Assembly: GCA_963677915.2 (NCBI GenBank)
Contig: CAXXGE010000030.1
Coordinates: 15,476-79,475 of the forward strand
Origin: G963677915 sp963677915
GTDB taxonomy: Bacteria; Bacillota; Clostridia; Lachnospirales; Vallitaleaceae
Length of the DNA: 64,000 bases
Direction of reading: 5' to 3'
Shown: one piece after another, positions 1 through 7,687 of the stretch
How positions within the stretch are numbered: position 1 is the stretch's first letter
Layout of the letters: the number at the start of each line of letters is the position of its first letter
The notes under the pieces: model-generated
What the model was told of the DNA's origin: nothing
What the model saw: only the letters and a program-made list of their open reading frames with translations
Database searches by the model: none
Made by a program: the position numbers and the translations under genes

Positions 1-542
1 CCGAAGTAGCTAAGCGCCTGGATCGCATTCCCGGTGACCAGGAGGGCTGCAACCGTCAAAACCGTGTAGGCTACCAGCATTTTCCCGCTGTTGTTCATGA
101 ACAGGTAGAATAAAAGGATCATGACAAGGCCGTAGGTGCTGTAGGAAAAGGCGAATGACGGCCATGAGTGGATGACCACCTCAGGCAGTACAATCATAAA
201 GGCTGCAAGGAAGGTTTGCTTCTTTTCCCATAGCCACAGCATCAATAAGGCATAAGCAAAGAAGAGCATCACATTGAAATGGAACGGCTCCATTGTAAAT
301 TCATAGTTCAGATACATATAGGGCCACTGGGCCAATGCTCCGAATAGGAACAGCCTCGACAGGTATCTTTTCCTGTTGTGGGTTTTGGTGAATCCAATCG
401 CCAATTGGTAGGCAAAAATGGGAAAAGCTATCCTTCCGATGACCCGCAGCACAATCAGCTGGGGCAGCAAAAGAACACCTATATGGTCGATCGCCATCGT
501 CACCATCGCAATTAGTTTCAGTAAATCGTTTCTTCTGTTCAT
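1..542 (-). CDS. TraX family membrane protein (3' end cut by window edge)
   Basis: The reading frame starts at ATG 542 behind GGAGG and runs off the left window edge without a stop, so only about 180 N-terminal residues are visible. The product opens MNRRNDLLKLIAMVTMAIDH and continues as alternating hydrophobic segments with short basic loops (about five membrane spans seen). The early 'IAMVTMAIDHIG' motif and the later 'GRIAFPIFAYQLAIG' segment match the TraX family, named after a conjugal pilin acetylase but widespread in Firmicutes as membrane proteins of unknown role. It is divergent from the methyltransferase at 632. The family call is fairly safe; the biochemical role is not known. Confidence 0.75.
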   Translation of the reverse strand, partial: MNRRNDLLKLIAMVTMAIDHIGVLLLPQLIVLRVIGRIAFPIFAYQLAIGFTKTHNRKRYLSRLFLFGALAQWPYMYLNYEFTMEPFHFNVMLFFAYALLMLWLWEKKQTFLAAFMIVLPEVVIHSWPSFAFSYSTYGLVMILLFYLFMNNSGKMLVAYTVLTVAALLVTGNAIQALSYF

Positions 543-631
543 GCCTGATCCCTCCGCCTTTTCTACAATATATTCTCTCATATTATCGGTTAATATGATA
601 TAATGAATTTGATTGGAGGTGCTGTTATACA

Positions 632-1333
632 ATGTATTCAACCATTTTAGAACATTACGATGAACTCTTTCCTTTGGATATAAAAGCTTTGGATTTCGCT
701 GTTTCAGGAGCTCCAAATGCGCAAAGTTACCTCGACATAGGCTGTGCGACCGGCATCCTCGGCGAAGCCATCAAAGACAAGGGCCACAAGGTCGTCGGCG
801 TCGATTTCGACAAAGCCGTCATCGAAAAGGCCCAGTGCAGAAGGTGCATCATGCTGGAGTTCAAGGCGGTCTCCCCTTCCATGCTGGACTTCGATATGGC
901 TGACCACAGCTTCAACCAGGTCCTGTGCTTCAACAACACAATCGCCAGGCTGCCCAACGAGATGGCCATCCAGAATCTGGTCAAGAAGACAAAGGACCTG
1001 CTCAAGGACAACGGACTTTTCAAGGGACAACTGTACAATTATGACTGGCTTCTTTCCGAAGGCATAGGCGAGCTGCCAGTGATCGAAACCGATGCTGTCA
1101 CTTTCAGGCGCCAGCACCGGCTTGAGCAGCAGTTCCTTGAGTGTTATACCGTGCTGAGCCGCAAGGACAACGAGACGAACGTTTCGGCCTGCCTGCCGCT
1201 TTTCCCGATCAAGAGGAATCAAATTGAAGCCATCCTCAGGGAGGCTGGCTTCAAAAAGATTACTTTTTATGATGATTTCGACAGAACGCCTTTTACAGGC
1301 AGTTCAGACATATTGGTATTCGAGGCCCGGTGA
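632..1333 (+). CDS. class I SAM-dependent methyltransferase
   Basis: A 233-residue protein with the Rossmann methyltransferase motif I 'YLDIGCATGILGEAI' near residues 33-47 and the acidic ribose-binding end of strand 2 'VVGVDFD' near residues 54-60. Motif-IV-like 'FNQVLCFNNTIARL' follows near residue 95. The start is ATG 632, preceded by GGAGGTG at a good spacing. The N-terminal 'YDELFPLD' is typical of small cytosolic methyltransferases in Clostridia. The substrate cannot be told from the sequence. It is a monocistronic gene convergent with the pirin gene; a perfect palindrome at the junction can end both transcripts. Confidence 0.85.
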   Translation: MYSTILEHYDELFPLDIKALDFAVSGAPNAQSYLDIGCATGILGEAIKDKGHKVVGVDFDKAVIEKAQCRRCIMLEFKAVSPSMLDFDMADHSFNQVLCFNNTIARLPNEMAIQNLVKKTKDLLKDNGLFKGQLYNYDWLLSEGIGELPVIETDAVTFRRQHRLEQQFLECYTVLSRKDNETNVSACLPLFPIKRNQIEAILREAGFKKITFYDDFDRTPFTGSSDILVFEAR

Positions 1334-1342
1334 TCACCGGGC
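1325..1342. terminator. palindrome between convergent genes, probable terminator
   Basis: An 18-bp perfect palindrome, GCCCGGTGATCACCGGGC, overlaps the stop codons of the methyltransferase (plus) and the pirin gene (minus). A TTCTTTCATTT stretch follows on the plus strand, a weak U-tract. Its position at the convergent junction supports a shared terminator. Confidence 0.6.
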
Positions 1343-2035
1343 TTCTTTCATTTCTATTATGAGGTAATGGCTTTGCGTGACCGCTTCGAGCTCGAAGCCT
1401 TCCGCCTGGATCTCCGCTGCATCGCCCTGCTCCAGAAGCTCGCCATCCAGCCTTCCCGAACCTTCCGCCTGGATGAGGTAGACCTGGCGTCCTTTTTCCA
1501 AAGGATACGCCAGCTTCATGCCCGGCTCAAGCTCGGCTACATGGATATCCACATCCTGGTGCAGTCTGATTGGTGCATCTCCACCGACAGGCGACACGGC
1601 ATGAAACCACTTGTTCTGCCTTTCGGCGGCATCATAGCGCAGGTCGCCATACTGGGGTTCATGGCCTTTTGCGTCAGGCAGGATCCATATCTGCAGGGAG
1701 TGAATCGTTTCCTTGCTTTCGTTCAGCTCCTCGTGGAAGACACCGGTGCCGGCGCTCATATACTGGAAATCGCCCCTTGTCAGCGTCTTCCTGTTGCCCA
1801 TGGAATCGCCATGGGTGAGTGCGCCTTCAAGCACATAGGTGACGATCTCCATATCCCTGTGCGGGTGCATGTCGAAACCGGTATCGCCTGCGATATAGTC
1901 ATCGTTCAGTACCCTTAGAACACCAAAGTTCATATTGTCTGAATTATGGTAATTGGCGAAAGAAAAATGGTATCTCGCACGAAGCCATCCAAAATCCGCC
2001 TTGCCCATTTCTCTTGCTTTTATGATTCTTGTCAT
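1334..2035 (-). CDS. pirin family protein
   Basis: About 233 residues forming a bicupin. The N-terminal cupin contains the pirin metal-site pattern 'HPHRDMEIVTYVLEGALTH' followed by 'GDFQYMSAGTGVFHEE'. Pirins are iron-binding cytosolic proteins; some have quercetin 2,3-dioxygenase activity and many are stress-induced. I chose ATG 2035 because AAGGAAG lies 8 nt upstream; a GTG nine bases earlier abuts the ribosome binding site and is unlikely. The gene follows marR by a few bases on the same strand, so it is probably under the same MarR-controlled promoter. MarR-pirin pairing is a common stress-response arrangement. Confidence 0.88.
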   Translation of the reverse strand: MTRIIKAREMGKADFGWLRARYHFSFANYHNSDNMNFGVLRVLNDDYIAGDTGFDMHPHRDMEIVTYVLEGALTHGDSMGNRKTLTRGDFQYMSAGTGVFHEELNESKETIHSLQIWILPDAKGHEPQYGDLRYDAAERQNKWFHAVSPVGGDAPIRLHQDVDIHVAELEPGMKLAYPLEKGRQVYLIQAEGSGRLDGELLEQGDAAEIQAEGFELEAVTQSHYLIIEMKEAR

Positions 2036-2048
2036 TATGATCACTTCC

Positions 2049-2474
2049 TTATTTTTTGATGGATTCCGTCAGTTCAAATAGATTCCGGATCAATTGTTCC
2101 TTCGTATCTGTGTCAATTCCTTTGAATATCTTTTCCAGATGGTTTTCATGTATTGGGAACAGCTTGGCTATCAACACACTTCCCTCCTCCGTCAGTTCGA
2201 CGTAGAATCTCCGCTTGTCCTCGCTGCACTGCTTTCTTTCCACAAGTCCCTTTTTGCAAAGCTTGTCGATCACATAGGTGATCGTGCCGCTTGTCACAAG
2301 TATCTTCTCGGCTACGGCCTGTACCGGATGCCTGCCTTTATGGTAAAGCAGCTCCAGTACACCAAATTCGCTTAAGGACAAACCATACTGTTTTAGACTC
2401 TCTTCGATATTTCCAAATAGCATGCTGTGTGTTCTTGCTACTGCAATTACCAGCTTCAGATCTGACTGTGCCAT
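2049..2474 (-). CDS. MarR family transcriptional regulator
   Basis: A 141-residue winged-helix repressor. The middle shows the MarR core 'LSEFGVLELLYHKGRHPVQAVAEK' and recognition helix 'VTSGTITYVIDKLCKKGLVER', followed by the wing 'CSEDKRRFYVELTEEG'. The start at ATG 2474 has AGGAGG upstream. It is the first gene of a two-gene unit with pirin. The promoter carries two matching inverted repeats that fit autoregulation. A single cysteine in the recognition/wing region (KQCSEDKRR) may serve as a redox or electrophile sensor, as in related MarR proteins; that is inference. Confidence 0.9.
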   Translation of the reverse strand: MAQSDLKLVIAVARTHSMLFGNIEESLKQYGLSLSEFGVLELLYHKGRHPVQAVAEKILVTSGTITYVIDKLCKKGLVERKQCSEDKRRFYVELTEEGSVLIAKLFPIHENHLEKIFKGIDTDTKEQLIRNLFELTESIKK

Positions 2475-2491
2475 GTCCGCCTCCTCTATTT

Positions 2492-2547
2492 ATCTTGATT
2501 TCAAGATTATAATACAACATAAATATCTTGATGTCAAGATATTTATG
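2492..2547 (-). promoter_or_regulatory. marR-pirin promoter with two MarR-type operators
   Basis: On the minus strand, TTGACA (2532-2537) and TATTAT (2509-2514) are spaced by 17 nt. Two inverted repeats cover the promoter. At 2518-2547 a 14-bp arm, CATAAATATCTTGA, is followed by TG and its exact complement, overlapping the -35 box. At 2492-2507, ATCTTGA-TT-TCAAGAT lies downstream of the -10. They share the half-site ATCTTGA, so one dimeric repressor, most likely the adjacent MarR protein, should bind both. Confidence 0.85.
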
Positions 2548-2553
2548 TTGTCA

Positions 2554-3864
2554 CTACAGCAATGTATATTTCGTATTCTTACCGTTTCCTTTCCTTGTGA
2601 TAATCCCTTTATCCAGAAGTGCTTTCAGCAGCAGTCCGGCCTTTGTCTGTCCAATACCCATAGCTTCCTGTACTTCCATTCTGCTTATCCTGCCTTTTTC
2701 CATCAAGAGGCTAAGCACTATTTCTTCCTCTGTCTTATATGTATTGTAGCTAGCCCTTGTTTCGCCAACGAATGTCTTTGGACTCGCTCCTTTGTTTTTG
2801 TTCCAAAGTATGAGTTTGAATGTATTGTCCGTGATTTGTACCAGTTCTTTGAGATCAAAGTCGCTGTAGTCCTTTGCAATCTTCTTAATGCCCGTCCCGT
2901 ATGCTTCAATATACTTCAATCTGTAAAATACATCCGCCAATCCAGGGTTTCTGCTTAAGGAAATGCCTGTCCCTATGTCTCTGGGATGAAGACCGTAAAC
3001 CAATCCGCCGAGGGATGTCATCTCAATCCTATTCTTGTAGACGCTTATCATGATTGAACTGGTGTAGGCATAATCCCGATGAATAATTGCATTCAGCAGG
3101 CCCTCACGAAGAATCTCACTATTATAATCATACTTCTCCATCCTCTTGTACTCAACAACCCTGGAATGCAAATGGTTGTTCAACTCCAGATAGTTCAGGG
3201 TATCCATCAGTACAGAGAAAACCGGCCCGACAAATTCCTTTCGATCAAGGAATTCAAATTCATCCTCTTCTGAAAAAACTGCGACCTTGATAGAATGGGT
3301 GCATTGATCCGACAGGAGAAATCCCAGATTGGTGTATCTGTCGTGAACATCCAGTACGTGCAGGTTCCTCAGATCATTCTCGTCAAAGCCCATATTATTG
3401 TCTTCGAATACCCTTCTACTCCGATTAAATGTTAGATTCTGGTGAATACTGGGCATTTCTTCGAAATTAGTGTTTATTGAATCAATAAGCATACGCTTAA
3501 TCCCGGCCTCCGATGACGGAACCGATGCAGCACCCAATCTGACAAAAACGCCTTCTGGTCTTAAACCCTTTCCCTGAAGATAATAAGGTTTTGCACTACC
3601 TTCCTCAACCCTCACACTTATTATGTTTGATTCGAGAATATCGATGTGTATGTAGCCCTTAGCATCCGGACGAATACTGTCATGTATCACACTGGCCAAT
3701 TGATTTGTAACACGATCAACATCCTCGACACCTACAACTTCACCATCATCATCTACGCCAATGAATATCGTCCCGCCTTTTGTATTCATAAACGCTATGA
3801 TTTCTTTAACAATGTCTTTGGAATATTCTCTTTTTAGTTCCACCGATTCAGATTCCACGTACAC
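2554..3864 (-). CDS. AlbA_2 domain ATP-binding transcriptional regulator-like protein
   Basis: Starting at GTG 3864 (AGGGGGT upstream) the protein begins 'VYVESESVELKREYSKDIVK', the classic start of an AlbA_2/Schlafen-like DNA-binding domain ('FMNTKGGTIFIGVDDDGEVVGV'). A GHKL-type segment follows near the centre ('ILREGLLNAIIHRDYAYTSS', 'GIGTGIKKI'-like C-terminal piece). A C-terminal winged helix ('EEEIVLSLLMEKGRISRMEV') completes the usual three-part layout of about 435 residues. In-frame starts further upstream would overlap the end of the thiamine operon and lack the domain's normal N-terminus. Such proteins act as regulators of unknown signals. Its lower GC than the thi genes hints at separate acquisition. 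Confidence 0.78.
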   Translation of the reverse strand: MYVESESVELKREYSKDIVKEIIAFMNTKGGTIFIGVDDDGEVVGVEDVDRVTNQLASVIHDSIRPDAKGYIHIDILESNIISVRVEEGSAKPYYLQGKGLRPEGVFVRLGAASVPSSEAGIKRMLIDSINTNFEEMPSIHQNLTFNRSRRVFEDNNMGFDENDLRNLHVLDVHDRYTNLGFLLSDQCTHSIKVAVFSEEDEFEFLDRKEFVGPVFSVLMDTLNYLELNNHLHSRVVEYKRMEKYDYNSEILREGLLNAIIHRDYAYTSSIMISVYKNRIEMTSLGGLVYGLHPRDIGTGISLSRNPGLADVFYRLKYIEAYGTGIKKIAKDYSDFDLKELVQITDNTFKLILWNKNKGASPKTFVGETRASYNTYKTEEEIVLSLLMEKGRISRMEVQEAMGIGQTKAGLLLKALLDKGIITRKGNGKNTKYTLL

Positions 3865-3914
3865 AGCAACACCCCCTGCATTTCCTTCTAACATAATTCT
3901 AACACATTCTAACG

Positions 3915-4466
3915 TTAGATACAATCCATCAACCCAGACCTTATGCACCCGCCTCTGGCGCCAGCCTTCATAACTTCATCCAATCTATCACTGTTGATAC
4001 CACCGATGGCATAGACAGGTATGCTGACTGCTTTACAGATTTCTCTCAGGAATCCAAGCCCTCTGGGCGCAAGGCCTTCCTTGCAGCCCGTCTCGTATAT
4101 ATGCCCGGCAATCAGATAGGTCGCTCCTCCTTCTTCGGCCGCCGCAGCCTCTTCAACGGAGTGAACCGACACCCCGATTTCATTAAATCCATCAAGTTTG
4201 CCACTACAGGTCACGAACTCCCCAAAAGGCAGATGCAGGCGCTTGATTCCCAGTCTTTTCGCCACCTCCGACCTAGAATGAAGGATGAGGGGCACGTCGC
4301 CGGCTTCTGCAATGGCCATGCATCGGCGTGCCATCGCTTCATATGAATCATCATCCAGGTCCTTCTCACGCAGAATGATGGCACCTACACCCAGTTCAAC
4401 AATCTTCTCCAGCTGCTTATAGAAATCTCCTGCGCACAAAAGCCGATCGGTCACGCAAATAATCAT
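3915..4466 (-). CDS. tenI: TenI/ThiE family protein (probable thiazole tautomerase)
   Basis: A 183-residue TIM-barrel protein of the ThiE/TenI family, last gene of the thiazole operon. It opens 'MIICVTDRLLC' and keeps 'GAIILREKDLDD' and the C-terminal phosphate loop 'VYAIGGINSDRLDEVMKAGA'. The stretch 'AGHIYETGCKEGLAPRGL' resembles TenI, the thiazole tautomerase, more than the pyrophosphate-binding 'GPIFxTxTK' motif of true thiamine-phosphate synthase. It is slightly shorter than usual (about 200). The gene starts a few bases after thiH and should be expressed with it. A ThiE role cannot be excluded without alignment. Confidence 0.75.
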   Translation of the reverse strand: MIICVTDRLLCAGDFYKQLEKIVELGVGAIILREKDLDDDSYEAMARRCMAIAEAGDVPLILHSRSEVAKRLGIKRLHLPFGEFVTCSGKLDGFNEIGVSVHSVEEAAAAEEGGATYLIAGHIYETGCKEGLAPRGLGFLREICKAVSIPVYAIGGINSDRLDEVMKAGARGGCIRSGLMDCI

Positions 4467-4469
4467 CCC

Positions 4470-5575
4470 TTACACCCTAACGTAGTCGGTATAAATCGGC
4501 TGCATTCCCTTGCCGATGATTGCCTCATGCACCTGTGTCACGCTTCGTCCGTCCGAAATCTCGAACTGCTCGTCACCGACCTGTTCGCTGTCATAGCCAC
4601 CGACGCCAACCTTTACACCGGCCGACATCTTCGTTGCGCACAGACCGATGACATTGTCCCTGAAACCCTGACGCTCCCTTGTCGATATGGTCAGACCGGC
4701 ATAGGGCATGAAAATCCGGTAGGCCAGCATGACCTGAAGCAGCTGCCTTTCACCAACCGATGTCACCGCCTGCTCTTTGCCGTGGATGAAGGGCCTTAGC
4801 CTCGGGAAGGAGAAGGAGATTTCTACATGGGGATATCTTTTCTGCATATGATGGCCGTGTAGGCCTGCTGCGAAAGCGTCCTTCCTGAAATCGTCCAGTC
4901 CCAGCAGCGATCCGAAAGCGACGCCTCTCATGCCACCTCGGATCGCCCTTTCCTGTGATTCGAAACGCCAGCGAAAGTCTTTTTTCTTTCCTTTCGGATG
5001 CACCTTTTTATATCGTTCCACACAATAGGTTTCCTGATAGACAGATACAAAATCAGCCCCGCACGCCCTCAGGAAGGCGTATTCCTCTTCCTCAAGGGGA
5101 TAGATCTCAACACCTACGGTACTGAATATCTCCGCTGCAATCTTGACCGCCTCGCCGATATAGGCCACATCGGACATCCTTCGCGATTCGCCGGTCAGCA
5201 AGAGGATTTCCTTCAGTCCGGTAGCTGCGATTTTTTCCATAGCCCGCCTGGCCTGCTCGATCGTCAGCTTACCCCGACGGATATCATTGGTGCAGTTGAA
5301 GCCGCAGTAGGTACAATGGTTTTCACAATAATTCGCCAGATACAGCGGCGTGAACAGCTGGACGCCATTGCCGAAATGCCTGGCTGTCCCTTCCTGCGCC
5401 CTTCTGGCCATCGGTTCAAGGAATCCTTCGGCTGCAGAGGAAAGCAGTATGGCGAAATCCTCTTCGCATAATATCTCCTTTGCAAGCGTCCAGCCTTCAC
5501 ATCCTCTGCCCGATAGATTCTGTAATCATACGCTTCTCTCTTGCCTAGGACATGTTCCATCAGACCACCGGACAT
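4470..5575 (-). CDS. thiH: 2-iminoacetate synthase ThiH (single frameshift)
   Basis: Radical SAM enzyme that cleaves tyrosine to make dehydroglycine for the thiazole ring. The CxxxCxxC cluster motif is in 'YCENHCTYCGFNC'; the C-terminal half is highly typical ('GLDDFRKDAFAAGLH', 'TISTRERQGFRDNV', 'KVGVGGYDSEQVGDEQFEIS'). The true N-terminus lies in another frame: ATG 5575 with GAGGAGA upstream gives 'MEHVLGKREAYDYRIYRAED', and the frame changes near 5493 to continue 'LAKEILCEEDFAILLSSAAE'. Adding one base (GCTGG to GCTTGG) restores a normal ThiH of about 368 residues. Either an assembly error or a fresh mutation explains this. The start overlaps the end of thiG by 16 nt. Confidence 0.9.
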
Positions 5576-6348
5576 GGATCGATCTCCTCGAGAAAGCCTG
5601 TCAACGGGCTGGATGCAGACGCCTCTCGCTCCAGCACCCGGCCAAAACCGGCCAGGTAGGCATCGCGTCCCGATGCCACAGCTAGCTTGAACGCTCTTGC
5701 CATGCGCGCCACGTCGGCGGAAGTGGCAATCGCCGTATTGGCCATGACAGCAGAACAGCCCATCTCCATGGCTTCGCATGCCTGGGAGGGTCTTCCAATA
5801 CCTGCATCCACAATGATTGGCAGGTCTATCTCATCAACAAGAATCTTGATGAAATCCTTGGTCGCGAGCCCCTTGTTGGACCCGATTGGCGCTCCCAAAG
5901 GCATGACAGCGGCCGCTCCAGCATTTGCCATATCCCTTGCCGCATTCAGATCAGGATACATGTATGGCATCACGACGAATCCTTCTTTTGCAAGAATCTC
6001 CGTCGCTTTCGTTGTTTCATAGTTGTCAGGGAGCAGGTATTTCGTATCTCTTATGACCTCCAGCTTGATGAAATCACCGCAGCCGACCTCCCTGGCGAGC
6101 CGGGCGATTCTTACTGCCTCGCTGGCATTTCTGGCTCCCGATGTATTCGGCAGGATTCTGATGCCTTCCGGAATGACATCCAGAATGTTCCCCATGCCAT
6201 CAAGGTTGGCTCTTCTCAGCGCCAAGGTGACCATCTCTACGTCGCCATGCTGTATGACCTTCTCTACCATGTCCAGGCTGAATTTCCCGGATCCCAGAAT
6301 GAACCTTGAATCAAATTCGTATTTGCCGAGTTTTAGTTTGTCGTTCAT
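5560..6348 (-). CDS. thiG: thiazole synthase ThiG
   Basis: 262-residue TIM-barrel enzyme that condenses deoxyxylulose phosphate, dehydroglycine and ThiS thiocarboxylate into the thiazole phosphate. Diagnostic segments are 'DSRFILGSGKF' at the N-terminus, 'TLALRRANL', 'LPNTSGARNASEAVRIARLA', the lysine in 'FIKLEVI', 'AAAVMPLGAPIGSNKGL' and 'VDAGIGRPSQACEAMEMG'. The start is ATG 6348, with AGGAGGAAAAA upstream; it overlaps the thiF stop as ATGA. An in-frame upstream extension exists but reads through thiF sequence and is spurious. Lies between thiF and thiH in the standard clostridial order. Confidence 0.97.
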   Translation of the reverse strand: MNDKLKLGKYEFDSRFILGSGKFSLDMVEKVIQHGDVEMVTLALRRANLDGMGNILDVIPEGIRILPNTSGARNASEAVRIARLAREVGCGDFIKLEVIRDTKYLLPDNYETTKATEILAKEGFVVMPYMYPDLNAARDMANAGAAAVMPLGAPIGSNKGLATKDFIKILVDEIDLPIIVDAGIGRPSQACEAMEMGCSAVMANTAIATSADVARMARAFKLAVASGRDAYLAGFGRVLEREASASSPLTGFLEEIDPCPVV

Positions 6349-6944
6349 CGTTTTTCCTCCTCTGCTTCCTCCAGCCCAAGAATCAGCCGGATAGCCGTAT
6401 GCGCCTGATGTGCGGCAACCGTCATGACACGGGGCGCGCACAAGCCTTCCACCTCTTCAATACAACTGACGAAATCTCCGCTGACATAGAGTCGTTCCAT
6501 TTTCCTCGTTGTTCTTATTTCATTCACATTTCCGTAGCCAGCCATGCCCGAACCGGACAGGACCCTTACGTCTCTCCTGGACTCTCCCAGCAGCTTGCCG
6601 ACCAGCATGGCTTTCGCTTCTGGTTTGTCGAAGGCTTCGCAGACGATATCGTAGTCCCCGAACAGTTCCAATGCATTCTCGTCTGTTACGCGCTGCGTCT
6701 TTGATGTGATTATCACCTCGTCTGTGATTTCCCTAAGGATACCTTCCAGTGCTTCCGTCTTGTTGATGCCTATGTGCCTCCTGGTATAGACCTGACGGTT
6801 CAGGTTGCTCTCCTCCACCCTGTCGAAATCCACCAGAAAAAGCTCGCCGACGCCTGCCCTTGTCAGCATGACCGCGATGTTGGATCCCAAACCGCCCAGT
6901 CCGGCTATAGCCACCTTGGCATTCCTCAATTTTTCTAGATACAT
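6345..6944 (-). CDS. thiF: sulfur carrier protein ThiS adenylyltransferase ThiF
   Basis: 199-residue E1-like enzyme that adenylates the C-terminus of ThiS. The nucleotide-binding loop 'AGLGGLGSNIAVMLTRAGVG' lies near residues 14-33, followed by 'LVDFDRVEESNLNRQ', the ATP/Mg site typical of MoeB/ThiF enzymes. It is the short clostridial form, lacking extra C-terminal domains; the usual CxxC zinc pairs are not obvious. The gene begins five bases after thiS and ends by ATGA overlap with thiG. Confidence 0.95.
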   Translation of the reverse strand: MYLEKLRNAKVAIAGLGGLGSNIAVMLTRAGVGELFLVDFDRVEESNLNRQVYTRRHIGINKTEALEGILREITDEVIITSKTQRVTDENALELFGDYDIVCEAFDKPEAKAMLVGKLLGESRRDVRVLSGSGMAGYGNVNEIRTTRKMERLYVSGDFVSCIEEVEGLCAPRVMTVAAHQAHTAIRLILGLEEAEEEKR

Positions 6945-6948
6945 CCTT

Positions 6949-7143
6949 TCAGCCCCCTCCTACAAAACAGACAATTTCAATGACAGACCTGTTGTCCAGT
7001 AAGGTTCTCTCATATTCCGTTTTCGGTACAATCTTCCCGTTCAGTTCAACCGCGATTCTTGTCAGGTTATAGCCCTCCTCAGCCAAATAAGTGCCGAGCG
7101 TCTTGCTGCCGTCAAGAATCATATCATTGCCGTTGACAACCAT
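6949..7143 (-). CDS. thiS: sulfur carrier protein ThiS
   Basis: 64-residue ubiquitin-fold protein ending in the essential Gly-Gly (here GGG) tail that ThiF adenylates and that carries the sulfur as a thiocarboxylate for thiazole synthesis. 'RIAVELNGKIVPKTEYERT' is the characteristic central strand. It is the first gene of the operon, directly downstream of the TPP riboswitch and its hairpin, with a GGAGGAAAG ribosome binding site. Confidence 0.95.
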   Translation of the reverse strand: MVVNGNDMILDGSKTLGTYLAEEGYNLTRIAVELNGKIVPKTEYERTLLDNRSVIEIVCFVGGG

Positions 7144-7202
7144 TCTTTCCTCCTTGCCGGGAGCCGGATGCAGAATTGAACCTGGAAGAGTTTATTTCAG
7201 AA

Positions 7203-7238
7203 GAAATAAAAAACAGACACACCTGAACGGTATGTCTG
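7203..7238 (-). terminator. riboswitch-controlled terminator upstream of thiS
   Basis: On the minus strand CAGACATACC and GGTGTGTCTG form a 10-bp stem (one G-U-type mismatch) around GTTCA, followed by six or more U residues. It stands between the TPP aptamer and the thiS start, the expected place of a transcriptional expression platform. Confidence 0.85.
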
Positions 7239-7257
7239 CATTAAACTACGATATAGC

Positions 7258-7353
7258 ATAACAATTCCTACGTTGGCATTATCCAAATCAGGTATGAAGG
7301 TCGAAGTTGGATGACTTCCTCTCAGCCTGCAACACAAGCTCCCTTAGTTATTG
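7258..7353 (-). promoter_or_regulatory. TPP riboswitch (THI element)
   Basis: The minus strand shows the conserved THI-box pieces in order: AGGGAGCTTGTG, CTGAGAGGAAG, ACCTGATTTGGATAATGCC and AACGTAGGAATTG. These are the TPP aptamer core (P1 closing strands, the CUGAGA loop and the UGGAUAAUGCCA segment). The aptamer precedes thiSFGH-tenI, so thiamine pyrophosphate should repress the operon by promoting the downstream terminator. Confidence 0.96.
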
Positions 7354-7427
7354 AATTTTTATCTATCATACAGCTGTTTGCCGGGTTTGTCAATCCATAG
7401 CTTCCACAGTTGGTTCGTTTGTGTGAA

Positions 7428-7610
7428 TCACATTTGATACTTTAGGGAGGCATGATCATATATCTTTGCCAGCAACAAGAGAAACCTTTTCCAGTTGCAG
7501 GGCTTCGCATTCAGAAACCTGTAATAGGTGTTCTTGGAGATGGCTTCGCCTCCCCGCGCGGAATGACCGCAAGTCTTGCGATATCTTTCTCGTATACACG
7601 AAAGTGTATC
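7428..7610 (-). pseudogene. remnant of an IS4-type transposase N-terminus
   Basis: On the minus strand 'ISKNTYYRFLNAKPCNWKR' followed by 'FLLLLAKI' matches the N-terminal region of IS4-like transposases of Clostridia ('KDTxYRFLNxxxxNWRRFLL'). The similarity stops after about 40 residues at a TGA, and the catalytic DDE domain is absent. The 7360-7427 stretch before it shows nothing recognisable. This is a decayed insertion element at the edge of an AT-rich patch. Confidence 0.55.
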
Positions 7611-7687
7611 TTTTTTTGTTGAATATCTTATTTTCGGTCTAGACTTATGACTGTCTCCACATGGGATGTCAAGTGAGCATGCAGTAA

